Origin: Ectocarpus siliculosus
Taxonomy: Eukaryota > Sar > Phaeophyceae > Ectocarpales > Ectocarpaceae
Length of the DNA stretch: 64,000 nt
Assembly: GCA_000310025.1 (NCBI GenBank)
Contig: FN649740.1
Location: 2,260,654 to 2,324,653, forward strand
Reading direction: 5' to 3'
Below, piece after piece: positions 24,190-35,630 of the stretch. The position numbers and the translations under genes were made by a program. Within the stretch, counting starts at the first letter, position 1; every line of letters begins with the position of its first letter. The notes under the pieces are model-generated. The model saw nothing but the letters and a program-made list of their open reading frames with translations, was not told the origin of the DNA and did not search any database.

Positions 24190-26804
24190 ACCGCCCACGC
24201 CGAGCAACACGCGGCGGTTGTTGACCACATCGGCGGGGTTGAAGGACCGGTACGGCGTGATCGGCATGGTCATCCGGAGGTCCGGCGACAGCACCTCCAG
24301 CCACGAGGCCTCGTCGGCGCAGCCATCCGCGCGGAGGTCGAACACCTGCGCGAGCGGCGGGGGGGCGTCGCGGAAGGATCTGGCTTTGTAAGGCAGCTAT
24401 TCAGATATAATATACTTCCAACCAAAACACAGTAAGACTAACCGTTCGGAGATGTAACCACAGTCGAAAGACACTTGTTTTTATTTCGTAAATATTCGAT
24501 CAGAAGAGAGACTGGCCGATCGAGAAAATACCTACAGCAGTAGTCGAGAGGAAGATTTGTTGTGCAGGGGCGAGAGGGAAGGCTGCCCTGGGGTAAATCG
24601 GACCATGCAGACGACGGCACAGCTTTAGTCTGACAAAATGACGTAGACGGGTCGTCCCAACATGGGTACCAGTACAGTAGCAGCAGGGTGCCAAGATCAG
24701 CAGGGGCAGCAACAACACCACTGCCAACAACAAGAGCAGCTACACCACAGGAGTGCGCACCAGAGAGAGAGAGGGAGAGAGCTTAGTCCTCCTACTGGTG
24801 TGTGGTGTGTGTGCGAGAACCATCCCGGCAAGTGGTCTTCCATCATCACCACCCAAATATTTCCCAAATGACTAGGTGTTGTGGGAGAAGTCAACCACCC
24901 ACCTTGCGTAACGCCTGGCAGCGAGCGGTGCGACAGTCTTTGAGCTTCTTGGCGGCCTCCTTCTCCCTCGCCACAGCCTCGGCCTGAAATCCCACAAGAC
25001 ACAACAGGAGAGGTCGACAGGCAAACACGAACGGAAATTGAGTACAAGTATGTAGATAAAGGCAAAAGGAAAAAGAAAGAGTGACAGCAACAACATATGC
25101 ATCGCCTTGACGAAAGCGGAGTAGTAGTAGTAGCCCAAAACACACACACAAAAAATCGAACGGAAAGAAACCTGTTGTTCACAAGTCCTCTCTCCCCTCT
25201 GATTCATGTACTGAGGGGGGGGGGGGGGTGCTGCTGTTTCCCTACAACAGAAAATGCTTCCTCCTTCCACGTGCACGACAAACCATTGGCCATCTCTCCT
25301 TCTCACCGATTCCTTTTCGAGCTGGTTGAGCTGCTGCTGCATCTTGTCCGCGCACTGCTTCTTGAGCTTCCGAGACTTGCGGGCCTGCCTGCGGTTGCGC
25401 TCCCTGTCCATGAGTTTCTTCTCGTCGACGCTGGAGGACGACTGCAGGCGCAAAAGGGAGAGGCAAGAAAAAAAGCGCGTCAAACATCGACGCGTTTCAG
25501 CAGCAAGACAACAAGTCTGTTGGGAGTATTCGGGAACACGAAACAGGGGAGGCCGCGGGGTCTCGGGGACAACGAAAAACAAACAGATGGACGGTGGAAG
25601 TGACGAGTCGAAGAGGTGCGCCACTTGGGTCACCAGCATCGATCATTTCTTGTCTCCGTTTGGCATATTTTCTTCTCTTTTTCGCACACATTTGGAAGAT
25701 TGGTGCGTCAATTGCGTCACGAGGATAGGAGACCAGGGAGAAATATGAGGATTTAAGAAAGAACGGGCGGGAAACTACGACAACACGTACTGGAGACACG
25801 TGAAAGAAGCATCAGACAAAAAAAAACGCAACCGTACCTGTGAAACGAAAGCACGGGGCAGAGGGGCATGCCTCACAAAATTCATTTCTCGAAGGAAAAT
25901 GGCATCACAGCCCCCTAAAGCAGTGTCTCTTCTCTCCCATGCCCAAGAGGTGGACTAATGAGGCCCTGACTGATCCTCGAGTTACGGTGCGAAGACATCC
26001 GGCAACAACTGGGGGCGAAACTACACTATCGCATGCGCCGACAGCACCAAGCAATTCTCATCAGTCATCGTTTGTCTCTTGTCCCTGGGCGCCGGGGAGA
26101 GGCGTAATGGCACAAGAAACCCCATCCGGATGGCTGAGACAAAACACCCAACAACCCCACCAAAAAGTAGGCGAAGTCATAGCATACAGAAACCCAACCC
26201 GTGCCTGGGAAAAAAACACCAAAACACCAACAACAGCAACAGCAGACAACAACACACGGCATTCACAAAACATTCCCGCCTTCCTCACCTCGGTCTCGGA
26301 GTGAGACGCAGCAGACGACGAGGAGTACGACGCGGAGCCGGAGTCAGCGGCATCGATCCGGCTTCTCTTGCTGGCGTGGTTCACGCTCTCCCACTGGTGC
26401 GAGAACAACAAAAAACACCACCATCCAACAAGAATTTACATCCATGACAATGGTGGTGTGCGGGCGAGGGAGTAAAGGCTAAGGGTTCGTCAAGGCGTCT
26501 CTTTTCGTGTGCGATAAACGCCTTCCAAGCTGACGCCGCGCGCTCCCGCTACGGCGAGCAGTGAGCTACAAATTGTCCCCCCATCTACAGAGAGAGAGAC
26601 AGGTTCGTCAAGTACAAAAATTACCAGAGAACATGTCTAATGGCAGGTAAAAAGAAGCCTTATCCATACCGTGGAGGGCATCCCCATGAAGCCTCCGTTC
26701 ATCATGGCGATGGTACGGGGAAGGTTGGCCATGGCCACGTCGTTGTACAAGCCAGCGGTGGCGACGTCACCGCCGTACACTCCGAAGGAGCCCATCATGT
26801 CCAT
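19881..26804 (-). CDS. bZIP-PAS transcription factor, eleven exons, 469 aa
   Basis: Eleven exons join in phase: 26804-26670, 26393-26289, 25441-25307, 24983-24903, 24396-24192, 23686-23506, 22897-22825, 22362-22213, 21556-21461, 20772-20677 and 20033-19881, with a TAG stop at 19881-19883. Residues 1-80 are Gly/Met- and Ser-rich. A bZIP basic region (NRRQARKSRKLKKQ, matching N-x7-R) lies near residues 95-110, followed by a short zipper. A middle part (residues 155-320, including TPYRSFNPADVVNNRR) is not in a family I can name. The C-terminal PAS domain (about 345-450) contains VNKAWTELCGF and LQGPETD. The layout resembles aureochromes and the bZIP-PAS factors of stramenopiles; the LOV Cys is Leu, so light sensing through a Cys adduct is not expected. 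A nuclear DNA-binding regulator is inferred. The open frame extends upstream (SPEKKARFGDTHT before the Met), so an earlier exon is possible. Confidence 0.8.
20059..20088 (+). repeat. (GGGT)n microsatellite
   Basis: Six to seven GGGT units lie just inside the last intron of the bZIP-PAS gene. Confidence 0.9.
20090..20540 (+). repeat. Tandem repeat of about 125 bp, 3.5 units, intronic
   Basis: Units start at 20090, 20213, 20336 and 20464 with GTGACACGACAGCA. The first two are nearly identical (GGCGCTGATATTGAGTGGCG inside); the third is diverged and the fourth partial. It lies in the last intron of the bZIP-PAS gene. Confidence 0.85.
21114..21400 (+). repeat. Direct duplication of about 142 bp, intronic
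   Basis: Two units start at TCAACAATC (21114) and TCAACGATC (21256). Both run through CCATACCAC, a CCA-rich stretch and CACGAACACC or CATGAACACC. They lie between the PAS exons 20772 and 21461. Confidence 0.75.
24109..24184. repeat. (CT)n microsatellite next to a splice donor
   Basis: About 38 CT units lie seven bases past the donor (GTGAGATA) of the exon 24396-24192; on the sense strand this reads GA. Confidence 0.95.
25307..25441 (-). CDS. bZIP exon
   Basis: These 45 codons, phase 0 at both ends, hold the DNA-binding basic region. Asn and Arg of the N-x7-R signature are in NRRQARKSR. Leucines and other hydrophobic residues recur in the following QQQLNQLEKE and continue into the exon at 24983-24903, where charged and Ala residues weaken the zipper. 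The exon starts after a GCAG acceptor and ends at GTGAGA. Confidence 0.85.
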
Positions 26805-28387
26805 GGTGTGCGTGTCGCCAAAACGTGCTTTTTTTTCCGGTGAGGCAGGTCTGAGGAGAAGGAGGAACATGAATCAGCAGCAGCAAAAGCAGCAGTCAGC
26901 ATTTGCTGTTGCAAATCGCAGGACAACAAACACACACAGATCGATAGACAGAGAGAGATCGGCAAACATATATGACGTATATATAGAGAGAAAGAGGAGG
27001 GAAAGAGAGAGAGTCCCCACGCATGTTGTCGTGCGAAGCCGACAACATTTCACACCAAGGGCAATACGCCCTGCTTTCGGTTTGGTTCCGGCTTCGAGAT
27101 TTGACTTTGCCAAGACTTAGGGACGGAACCGTGGGTACCGAGCATCCTTCATTCTCGATGCTGCATGAGGGCGTTGGGCAGCGGCGGCGGGAGTGTACTC
27201 ATGGCCGTGCATGCCGTAGTTGTTAGACCATTGACCTTGCATCCCAATAAAGCCGGATCCGAGCACGCCGGGTTCTCACCGGACCAGGTTCGGTACCAAG
27301 CGCCGTGATGAATTCCGCGAGATGGGGGGGCGGGGTGGTGGGATAGAGAAGGAACCTACCGGTAGTGGATAAGTGGAAGAGTGCATCCCCGGGAAGCCCG
27401 GGAGCCTTCCGCGTAGGTCGTGCCCTGCGTGCTTTTTTCATTCTTCGACCCGAATGGTACGAAAGAGGAGGTTCCCAACGTGGAGGCATACAGAAGCCGA
27501 TAGTGCAATGTCTTGATTTTAGCTTCTACACAATTTGTACTTGAAAAAACAACAACCGCAACAACTGCTCTGTATTCACTTCTTTTGGGAGTGCAAGTGG
27601 GTGAAGCAACTGCTGAGTCACTCCCAAAACCACATGCACCGCGCATTACACTCTTCTACATCAACCCGGACAGGGGTTTCTTACTTCTACCCCGGCTATA
27701 CCCTGTTCCGAACCGTCTCTCTGAGCTTTGAATAGCTGTTGAAGGTGCCGGTTGGCATGTTGGAACGTTTGTCAACTGCGCCGACCTGTTGATTGCCGCA
27801 ATGTACTTGACAGTTTTGGACGTATGAGCCCGTCTGGACTTGCGGCACGTGCCAGAGTGATTGGGAGCCACTGTCGTCTCTCACTTCTCCGTCTCTACTT
27901 CCTTCTTCTGATGGCAAAACCCTGGTACAACGTTATCATAGCGCATCCCTACCGACTGCTGGGCAGCCAAAGGCTAACCGGCCTGTACGTCCTACCAACA
28001 CCCCCCCCCCCCCTTGGGAGGATTACTGTACATATAATGTTGAAAATCTCCAGGGCCGCCTCTCTGTTCATGATACGTATAAATAGTCCTACAAGCAGTA
28101 TCAACTCGGGCGTTCCTTTCCTGTTTTACGTGGAAGAACCTGGCGGGATCACACCGGAAAGTGTTTGTGTGTATGTGTTTCTTCCAGTACATCTGCCCCC
28201 GGGGGTGGTTCAGTTGGTAGTCTCGTCAATATCCATATCTGACTGTCCATGGGTACACAGCTGGGTACACAGTTGTACAGCAGTAGTGGGCCCTGTGTAG
28301 TGCCGGTATGTATGTGTCCAGAGGTTTTACCGGCACAAAACCGGGCCACCGACACTAGCGAGAACAGGGATATATAGTTTTACAGGA
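26805..28387. other. Stretch upstream of the bZIP-PAS gene
   Basis: No gene is assigned. It should contain the promoter and perhaps a first exon of the minus-strand bZIP-PAS gene. It includes a dispersed repeat (27191-27322) and a run of C at 28000-28013. No TATA-like or other promoter element could be supported. Confidence 0.4.
27191..27322 (+). repeat. Dispersed 130-bp repeat, copy 1
   Basis: The stretch matches 60823-60982. Shared words are GCATGCCGTAGT, GACCATTGACCT, AAAGCCGG and GAGCACGCCGGGTTCTCACC. Confidence 0.8.
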
Positions 28388-29963
28388 GTGGACACTCGTG
28401 CCCACAGAGACGTGACTGTACCGGACTGTGGTACTATGCTGTTCGTCGTGCGCCGCCTCCAGGAGCTGGGGCGGAGAAAGAAAAAACCGCTCTACATGTG
28501 CTTCGTCGACTTGAATAAGGCGTATGATTCGGTGGACCGAGACATGCATTGGAAGGTGCTGGCCAGGGCCGGGATTCCCGCGAAGCTAATCAAAGTCATC
28601 CGCCAATTCCGCGATGGAATGCGGGCCCGGGTGCGCATGGACGACGGAAAACTATCGGACTGGTTCTTCGTCACATAGGGCGTGCGACAAGGATGTGTGC
28701 TATCCCCACTGCTGTTCGACATCTTCTTCGCCGAGGTCCTCGAGGTCGTCGTTATCCGATTCAGCGAGGATGATGTTCTGCGGAACCTGGTGTGCTTGGA
28801 GGAGGGGAAGACGGAAGCGGGGGGGGGGGCGGGAGGAGACACCCCTTGACCGAGTACGGAGGGCAGTATGGGGGATGCTGTATACCGATGATGCCGGCGT
28901 CGTATCGAGGTCTGCAGAAGGACTGGCGAGAATGATGACCATCATCGTTGAGGTGTTCGGAGAGTTCGGGCTAACGGTGTCGGAGAAGAAGACGGAGACA
29001 CTCCTGATGCGCGCGAAGGACAAGTCGACTACAACATCACAGCCCCCCCCGCCTCCACCACTGACCATCGAAGCCGCGGGACAGAAATACGCCCAGACGA
29101 CCGAGTTCCGGTACCTCGGTGGCCTCGTCAACGAACATGGCCACCTCACCCGGAATATCAACTACAGGAGCAGAGGAGCGTGGGCGTGCCTCAGGCGATA
29201 TGGCCAGGAGCTCTTCGACAGACCGAAAGCGCCATTCCGACTCAAGATCCGCCTCCTCCAGGCGGAGGCGATGGAGGCACTGCTGTACGGCTTCATGACA
29301 TGGTCACCACTCAGCGGCCACTACCAGACGCTGCGGTCGATACACCACCGACTGCTCCTTCGAGTTATCGGGTACAAGCGCAAGAAAGACACCTACCGGC
29401 AGCTCTCGTACGCCCAGACGCTGAAGAGGGTCGGATGCCAGAGCGTTGAAGCCACGATCCGACAACGACGCCAACTGTTCGCGGGAGCACTGGCAAGGCA
29501 GCCGGACGGGCGAATCCCGAAACGACTGATGTTCGGCGAGCTGGCGGGGGGGGGAGAAGCCACGTAGGGGGGGACAGGAACAGAACTGCCCGAAGTGTGT
29601 GCTCGACGACCTGAAGGCATTCGGGGCCGACCACGGATCTACGAAAACCGATCCATGTTGTCTCGGAATCCCGGTACCGAAAGACACGGCACCGAAGTTA
29701 AGGTGGACGGAAGCCGCGAAGGTGGAGGGGGGAGTACCCTGGCATGCGGCGGTGCTGCAGGGAGCTGAGAGGTTCATGACCTCCTGGCACAAGAAGGAAG
29801 AAGAGGCCAGCCGACAACGAGCGCTCAAACGAAACCACAAGCCAACAACCAATGGGGCGGAAGGAGGCAGGAGACGGACGAGACGGCGAGGGAAGAAAGC
29901 AAACGAGAAGAGACGGACCGAGTGGCGCGATACGTGCCGGATTGAATTTTTTCTAGCCAATTC
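28388..29963 (+). mobile_element. Non-LTR retrotransposon remnant (LINE-type reverse transcriptase)
   Basis: The reading starts inside the fingers of a reverse transcriptase and follows LINE motifs: CFVDLNKAYDSVDR, GVRQGCVLSPLLFD, the catalytic box YTDDAG (28881-28898), GLTVSEKKTETLLM and TTEFRYLGGLVNEHG. A Lys/Arg-rich tail ends near 29963. The endonuclease and the first part of the reverse transcriptase are missing, so the copy is 5'-truncated. Three lesions break the frame: TAG at 28676-28678 in place of a usual Gln codon, a shift at the G-run near 28820-28828 and a shift at the G-run near 29547-29556. T-rich sequence follows at 30100-30220. The catalytic box has Thr where most LINEs have Ala. 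Confidence 0.9.
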
Positions 29964-31881
29964 CCCCCCCCCAAACGCTGCACCGTTGCACCAATCCCCC
30001 GGTTAGTGATGACGTACCATTACAATGTATCGCTGGTTGGTGGCCATGTTTGCGTGTTTGCTTGTTCGTTAGTGGTCTCTCCACCCGTGTGCCTTGTTCT
30101 GCCTCTTATTTCTTGTTATTTTCGGCCTGGTCCCTTTTTGTCCTCGCTCTTTTTCATTCTATTTTCATTTTATTTTTCTCTTTTTTCTCTTTTTCTCTCT
30201 TTTTTTCTCTATTTTTCTGTGCCAGATGGCCTTGTCTCTGCTTGCGTTGTGAAGTACCAAGATTGAACCAAGGGGGTGCACCTCTTTCTCTCCGGCCCAT
30301 GGTAGATAGTGACTCCTAGTCTCAGTTGATACCTCGCATAGCGCGCAGAGGGAGTGGAGGATTCCAGAATATCTGTCGTTGATTTCTTTTGACTTGCGGA
30401 CCCCTCGGGGCCAGTTTATTTGAGTGTACCTTTTCAGGGTAAGTTAGCCTGTGACCACGGGAATCGACCGCGTCGAGTGTTGGATCAGTACGGACATACG
30501 AAGGTACTGGGTAGAGAGAGATCGGAACGGTTTTTAATGTGAAGACAACAACAACAACAAAAACAACAATTACTATTCGACCGGCACTATAGAGGGCCCA
30601 CTACTGACAGTGGTATCGGATCTCTCTCCAGTGCAAAGAACGAAAACACCGCCGCGTCCATACCTTGGCGTGGGGAGGGCGTACACCGTTCGTCGGCAAG
30701 TAAACAAAAAACTGAGGGTGGAAGGGACTGGTGCGCCCTTCTCTCCTTGAAATACGCAGGCAAGGGGGAAAGGGTGGAGAAAAACGAAAAGAGAGAGCAA
30801 GGACAACACCACAATTTCAGAGTGCTTGCTTGGCTCCTGCTTGACCCTGTCCGGTGCATGAAAATGCAATATCGCTGCAGTGTGCACTGATCGGGGAGTG
30901 GCAGAATAGAAAAACAGGTTGGTCATACGCAACACCATGGATTCATGGGGAACTCATCCCGGTCGGTCTCATTATCTTCGGATAGAGATGACTTGCACGT
31001 CGTCCAAAACCACAAAAAATAATATCACGAAGTGAAGGGCAAAAACAAACAATTCCATTCGTTCGGTTTGTTATAAATGCATGTTGAGAATGTATGCGTA
31101 TATATACAACATGCATACATACCACACTCGACCGGGTGCTATGTAGTGCGCCTCGCTTGGTGTGTCTCTTGGTCTTCATCCACATTGCGGCCTGGACGAG
31201 GGTAGGACTACTAAGGTGTTGTTGTTGTTGTCTTCATATCGGGAAAAACACAGAAAGACTATGTACTACGATAGGTATGTACCCGTTCGAGATACATACC
31301 CGCAGAAGTCGAACGGGATGTGTTGGGAGTCTTTTCAGCGAGTGGAGGAAAACCGGCTGGGTACTGGACATATTTCGAGTCTGTTGTAGCCCCATACAGC
31401 AGTACTGCTGTGGTACACTGATGATTTATATCAGTGAAAGCTGCTGGGGCTACGCATATCATACGTGTGCACAAAAACATATGTACCAGACTATACAAGG
31501 TCTCCAGGCTCGGGCGCCAGGCGCCCTCGCCTTCAGCTCAGTACTACGCTGAAAGGAAAGGGCGGTGGGTGAAGACTGTGCACAGCATACCAAGGGCACG
31601 AAGCTGGAAAAGACGTTCACCTGTATATGGCACTACTGTAGTGTAGAGGCTACAGCAGCACCTGCAATACCACCGCATGTCGTTGGGCAGTACTACAGAA
31701 GAAGACAAAAACAAACTTGCAGCTCACGGTGTGCATGCAATGCATGTGACGTTCGAAAACTCAAAGCAAAGGCCAAATTATTTTGGATAAAAAAGCTGTG
31801 GCGTACCACAACAAACAAGCAACAAAAAAATAACCCCAACTTCCTTCCTACTTCCTACAGCAGCAGACCTACCTGTACTAA
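29964..31881. other. Intergenic stretch, no gene seen
   Basis: T-rich sequence at 30100-30220 follows the LINE remnant. A repeat copy at 31615-31880 is related to 32962-33190. No open frame here has recognisable domains. Confidence 0.5.
31615..31880 (+). repeat. Direct repeat, copy 1
   Basis: It matches 32962-33190 with indels: AATACCAC, AGTACTACAGAAGA or AGTATTACAGAAGA, AACAAACTTGCAG, TTCGAAAACTCAAAGCA, TGGCGTACCACA and CCTTCCTAC. It abuts the terminal-inverted-repeat element. Confidence 0.7.
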
Positions 31882-32678
31882 GGGTCGGTCTTAACGAAGA
31901 AATCAGATCTCGAAATCACATTCACATTTGGTTATAAGACCGGAAGATCCACAGAACTCGTTCGTTGATTGGCTGAAATGTTATGGAACCCGTCGAATCT
32001 TCAGGACTTATAACAGGACGACCCAAAACCAAATCGGGACTAGAAAAAAGGTGAAATGATTTAATCGGATCCCGATTTGGGTGAACAGCGTCCATAGTTG
32101 CGGGACCACGGTCTACTCGCATACACGGCGCGTGCCCACCTACCCCCATCCACACGAACTCCATCCACCGCCGAGCCCAGAGGAAAGAAAGAGCGCACAA
32201 AGCCAACCCAAAGGGAGGGTGACTGCGCATCGTTGTTGCACGTGACTGGTCCCGAAAAAAACCGTGTGTGGGATGTGTTGGTCTGTGGGGCAATCTCCCG
32301 TGGGTTGTCGAACTTCAAATGCACAGACGAATTGGCGGCTTTCCGTCGGACGAGGGTCGATTCAAAGTGTCACATGCATAGACATCGTGTCAGAACCGCA
32401 CAGAGGCCATGTACGCGTTTGGTGTGTGCTTCTCGGGAGCGATAGCTCCCCATGTGGTGTGGCCACGTCATAGCAGTACGTCACAACAGCAATCTGGCAG
32501 TTGGCAAGCGGCGGACCTCTCGGGTTGTTCGTGGTGGACTGGAGAGATTCGTTTCCATTTGGCAGATCTGCCGTTAAGACACACAGGCCATTCCTGTCCG
32601 GATTTGGGTAGATCCGACTCTTGCATTCTTATATCGAAATGTGATTTCGAGATCTGATTTCTTCGTTAAGACCGACCC
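31882..32678. mobile_element. TIR element with TAA target duplication (PIF/Harbinger-like MITE)
   Basis: The ends are perfect inverted repeats of 41 bp (31882-31922 and 32638-32678), starting GGGTCGGTCTTAACGAAGAA. TAA stands directly outside both ends (31879-31881 and 32679-32681), a 3-bp target site duplication. A GGG start with a T-A-A/T-W-A duplication is typical of PIF/Harbinger transposons. The 715-bp interior has no frame with transposase motifs, so it is probably a non-autonomous derivative. The identical arms suggest recent movement. Confidence 0.85.
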
Positions 32679-32961
32679 TAATGCAACCTCGCCTCAGACT
32701 ATGTATTATGCAGACCAACAAAGAATTCCACGAAAAGGTCACGCTTTCACGCTCTATACCGATTAACTTCTGACTAACTTCAAGGAAATATCCACTAAAT
32801 GCGTGTGGTATCCACGAAATGTGCATACATGGTGGTATGACGACTAAAACTTGATCTATTTGTGTATATCTACCGTTCACCTGTGAAAGACAGGCAGGGG
32901 TATGATGTATACTTGTAGTGGCACACTGCACAACAAACGTACATAAACTCTCTACCGTTCA

Positions 32962-33190
32962 CCTGTATACGGTAGAGTGTATAGGCTACGGCAACATCTT
33001 CAATACCACTGTACAGCGTCGTTGACAGTATTACAGAAGACAAACAAACTTGCAGTTTTCCGTGAGATGTGCATGCATGTTCGAGAACTCAAAGCACAAG
33101 CCAGCTTTGGCGTACCACACCAATAAAATTAACTAACCCTGTTCAATTCCTTCCTACAGCAGCAGCAGCAGTAGACCTGTACTTGCCACT
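32962..33190 (+). repeat. Direct repeat, copy 2
   Basis: This is the counterpart of 31615-31880, without the inserted TIR element. Confidence 0.7.
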
Positions 33191-33540
33191 TGGCGGGTGT
33201 GTGTGTATTTTAGGCATGATGTATACGTTGCCGTGTGCACATGCGTCAAGACACACGATGCACGTAGGGACTTCGAAGTAATTACTTCAGTTACCGTTGC
33301 TTACGCTAGAGAAGGTGACGACAGCAGTCTGTCGATATCTAGTTGACACCAAGCGGCACAATTTACAATAAAATCCGCCGTCGGTGCTACATGTAACGAC
33401 AACAACGTGCGTGGTGGTCGGTCATGGTTTATGAGTTGGCGTACGTTCTCCCAAATCTCGTCCAATGAGCTTCGTGATTTCTTGGAGGTGACAGTCCCTA
33501 CCGTAGACGCCCCCGGATGCAGGAGATTTAGTCGTACTTC

Positions 33541-33905
33541 ACGGTGCTGTAACTCGGCTCGCCCTTGGACTCTAGAGCTCGCGACAGGGGCGCTGTGATC
33601 GTGAGAGTGGCACGCCCACGTCGGCGAAGACGCCCGAAAAAAATGTTTAAACCCCATTTAAAAACAATTAAAACCGATTTACCGCACGGCAACGTCTTGC
33701 TCAATGACTGAAAGAGTGGTTGCGGGCATTACCGTGCTGTAACTCTACTCGCCTTTGGAGTTTCGAGCTCGCGACAGGGGCGCTGTGATCCAGAGACTGG
33801 CCCGCTGCAGCGGGCAACAGCCGGCGACAAAAAAAAGTCTCAAGGCGACCGCGAACTGATGCACCGAAAAAAAACGTCTTGCTTTTAGACTGCAACAATG
33901 GTTGA
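33541..33905 (+). repeat. Direct duplication of about 190 bp
   Basis: Units start at 33541 (ACGGTGCTGTAACTC) and 33731 (ACCGTGCTGTAACTC). Both contain GAGCTCGCGACAGGGGCGCT and end near AACGTCTTGCT and AATGGTT-like sequence. Confidence 0.75.
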
Positions 33906-35514
33906 ACTCTTGCGTCACAGGCTTCCGACATAATTGTAGTGAAGTCTGTATGTATAGGTAATCTAGAGGAAACATGAATACAAGCACAGAAAGGCTACCC
34001 CTTCGAGATAAAACCACATAAATAACCACATAACCACAGCCCGAACGGGATGTGAAAGAATGGTATATGCATCCCTTTTTTGAATCGTCATACACGGACC
34101 AAAGAGAAAAAAAACGCTATGAATCCATCACTAATCTGTGCTCAGAATAGAGATGGTTTCGTTGTGTCATATCAAGAAAAAAATAAAAAAAATAAAAATG
34201 GTTGTGTCCTTTCGCCTCTCCTGGCCGGTCGGATCACAGAAACACGGAAACGGCAGAGCTGTGTGCAATACTACTGAGGCAACCTCCCCTCTTGCAAGAC
34301 GACTGCTGGGACAACCACAACATCAACATGATCTCCGACGGAGGGAGGGGGGGGGCACCCTGCGTGTTTTGTACACCGCGCTGTTGCAAGGTAAAACCTT
34401 GATATTCTTGGCCGTTGTTTGCAACTTGAAGCACTTTTGTAAATCCCCCGCGTTTCGAGGATGGAGCGGGATGACAGCAGCAAACGACCAGATGGGTGTC
34501 ATCGCCCGGAATCCCCCACATGAGAACAGAGAAGTGGGATTGTAGAAACACGAACATGCGCCCTCGGAGGTCGGCACCGGGGGATAAACCTAGGCGGGAG
34601 GAACAAGGGGGTCGAATCCGGCAGAAAACCACGCCACGCTGCACCAACCGCGCTCGCGGTTGAGGACGATAGGGCGAACCGTGAAGGGAGGATCATGGTC
34701 CGCCCCGTGAGGCTGCGGTCCAAGATGGTACAGACCAAAAAATGTGCGTTCAAGCCCCCCCTCAAGCAAAAACCGGGGTTGCTTCTGCGATACACAGCGA
34801 CCATAAGATGAGTCCTAACACCCTTTCGCCCCGGCGTGTCTCCCCTTTTATCTGCTGCCCCGATGGACACTCCTGCTGCCAACAAGACAACAAGACATCA
34901 TGAGCTTTTTCACCTTCTGCTGCCTGGTGTGGCTGCTGCCGTGTGTGGTTTATCGGTCTCTCGATTATCTCTGTCTCTCCCTCTCTCTCTCTCTCTCTCT
35001 TCTTGAAGGCGCGCGCCCCTTCCTCGGCACTATTCTCCCAAGCAAGTCGCCGTCACGCCGTGCGACTCTCCCTTTGCTAGTTGTGATATCCAGGAAAGCA
35101 GCCCATTCCTTACGCCTCTGTTAGCGCCACTTGTTCGTTCTCGTTCGTCTCCGCAGCTGTGTGTGTCACCCCCGGGAAGGGACGCAGATGAGCCAAACCG
35201 GAACACGGGGTACCCAAAATCTCGGATACCATCCCCTCCGAGCCGTGGGGCCCCTAGGATTTGGGCGGCGGTGGAGCAGAGGGAGGAGAGATTTTTTGCA
35301 CTACTGCTGTCGCCGCGAACTCTCGAACGCAAGCGTAAAAAGAAAGCATATCTAGTATGAAATGTTGGTATCGAAGTACGAAGTACGTATCAAGCAACAG
35401 CCTGAGCCCTGTGTGGGTAAGGTGAAGCGAAACCAACTGTGTAACAACAAATGAATCAACCACCACGCAGCCAGTTGCCAAGGTGTACTACGAACGTACG
35501 TACGTAGAGTCTAT

Positions 35515-35630
35515 ATGAATCCATTGCAAATCTGTCTCAGACTCTTTTTTTTTTTTTCTTAATATGACACAACGAAACCATCTCTCTCTATCATAGAAAA
35601 GAGTCTGAGACAGATTAGCAATGGATTCAT
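35515..35630. repeat. Snap-back hairpin element (MITE-like)
   Basis: Arms of 34 bp at 35515-35548 and 35597-35630 are inverted copies with one mismatch, starting ATGAATCCATTGC and ending GACTCTTTT. The 48-base loop holds a T-run and ATGACACAACGAAACCATCT. The loop sequence recurs inverted at 35702-35750, and arm plus loop words recur at 34118-34180. Confidence 0.8.

Noticed and set aside
28205-28262. tRNA-like start (GGTTCAGTTGGTAG)
   Set aside because: No B box and no pairing acceptor strand follow at the right distance.
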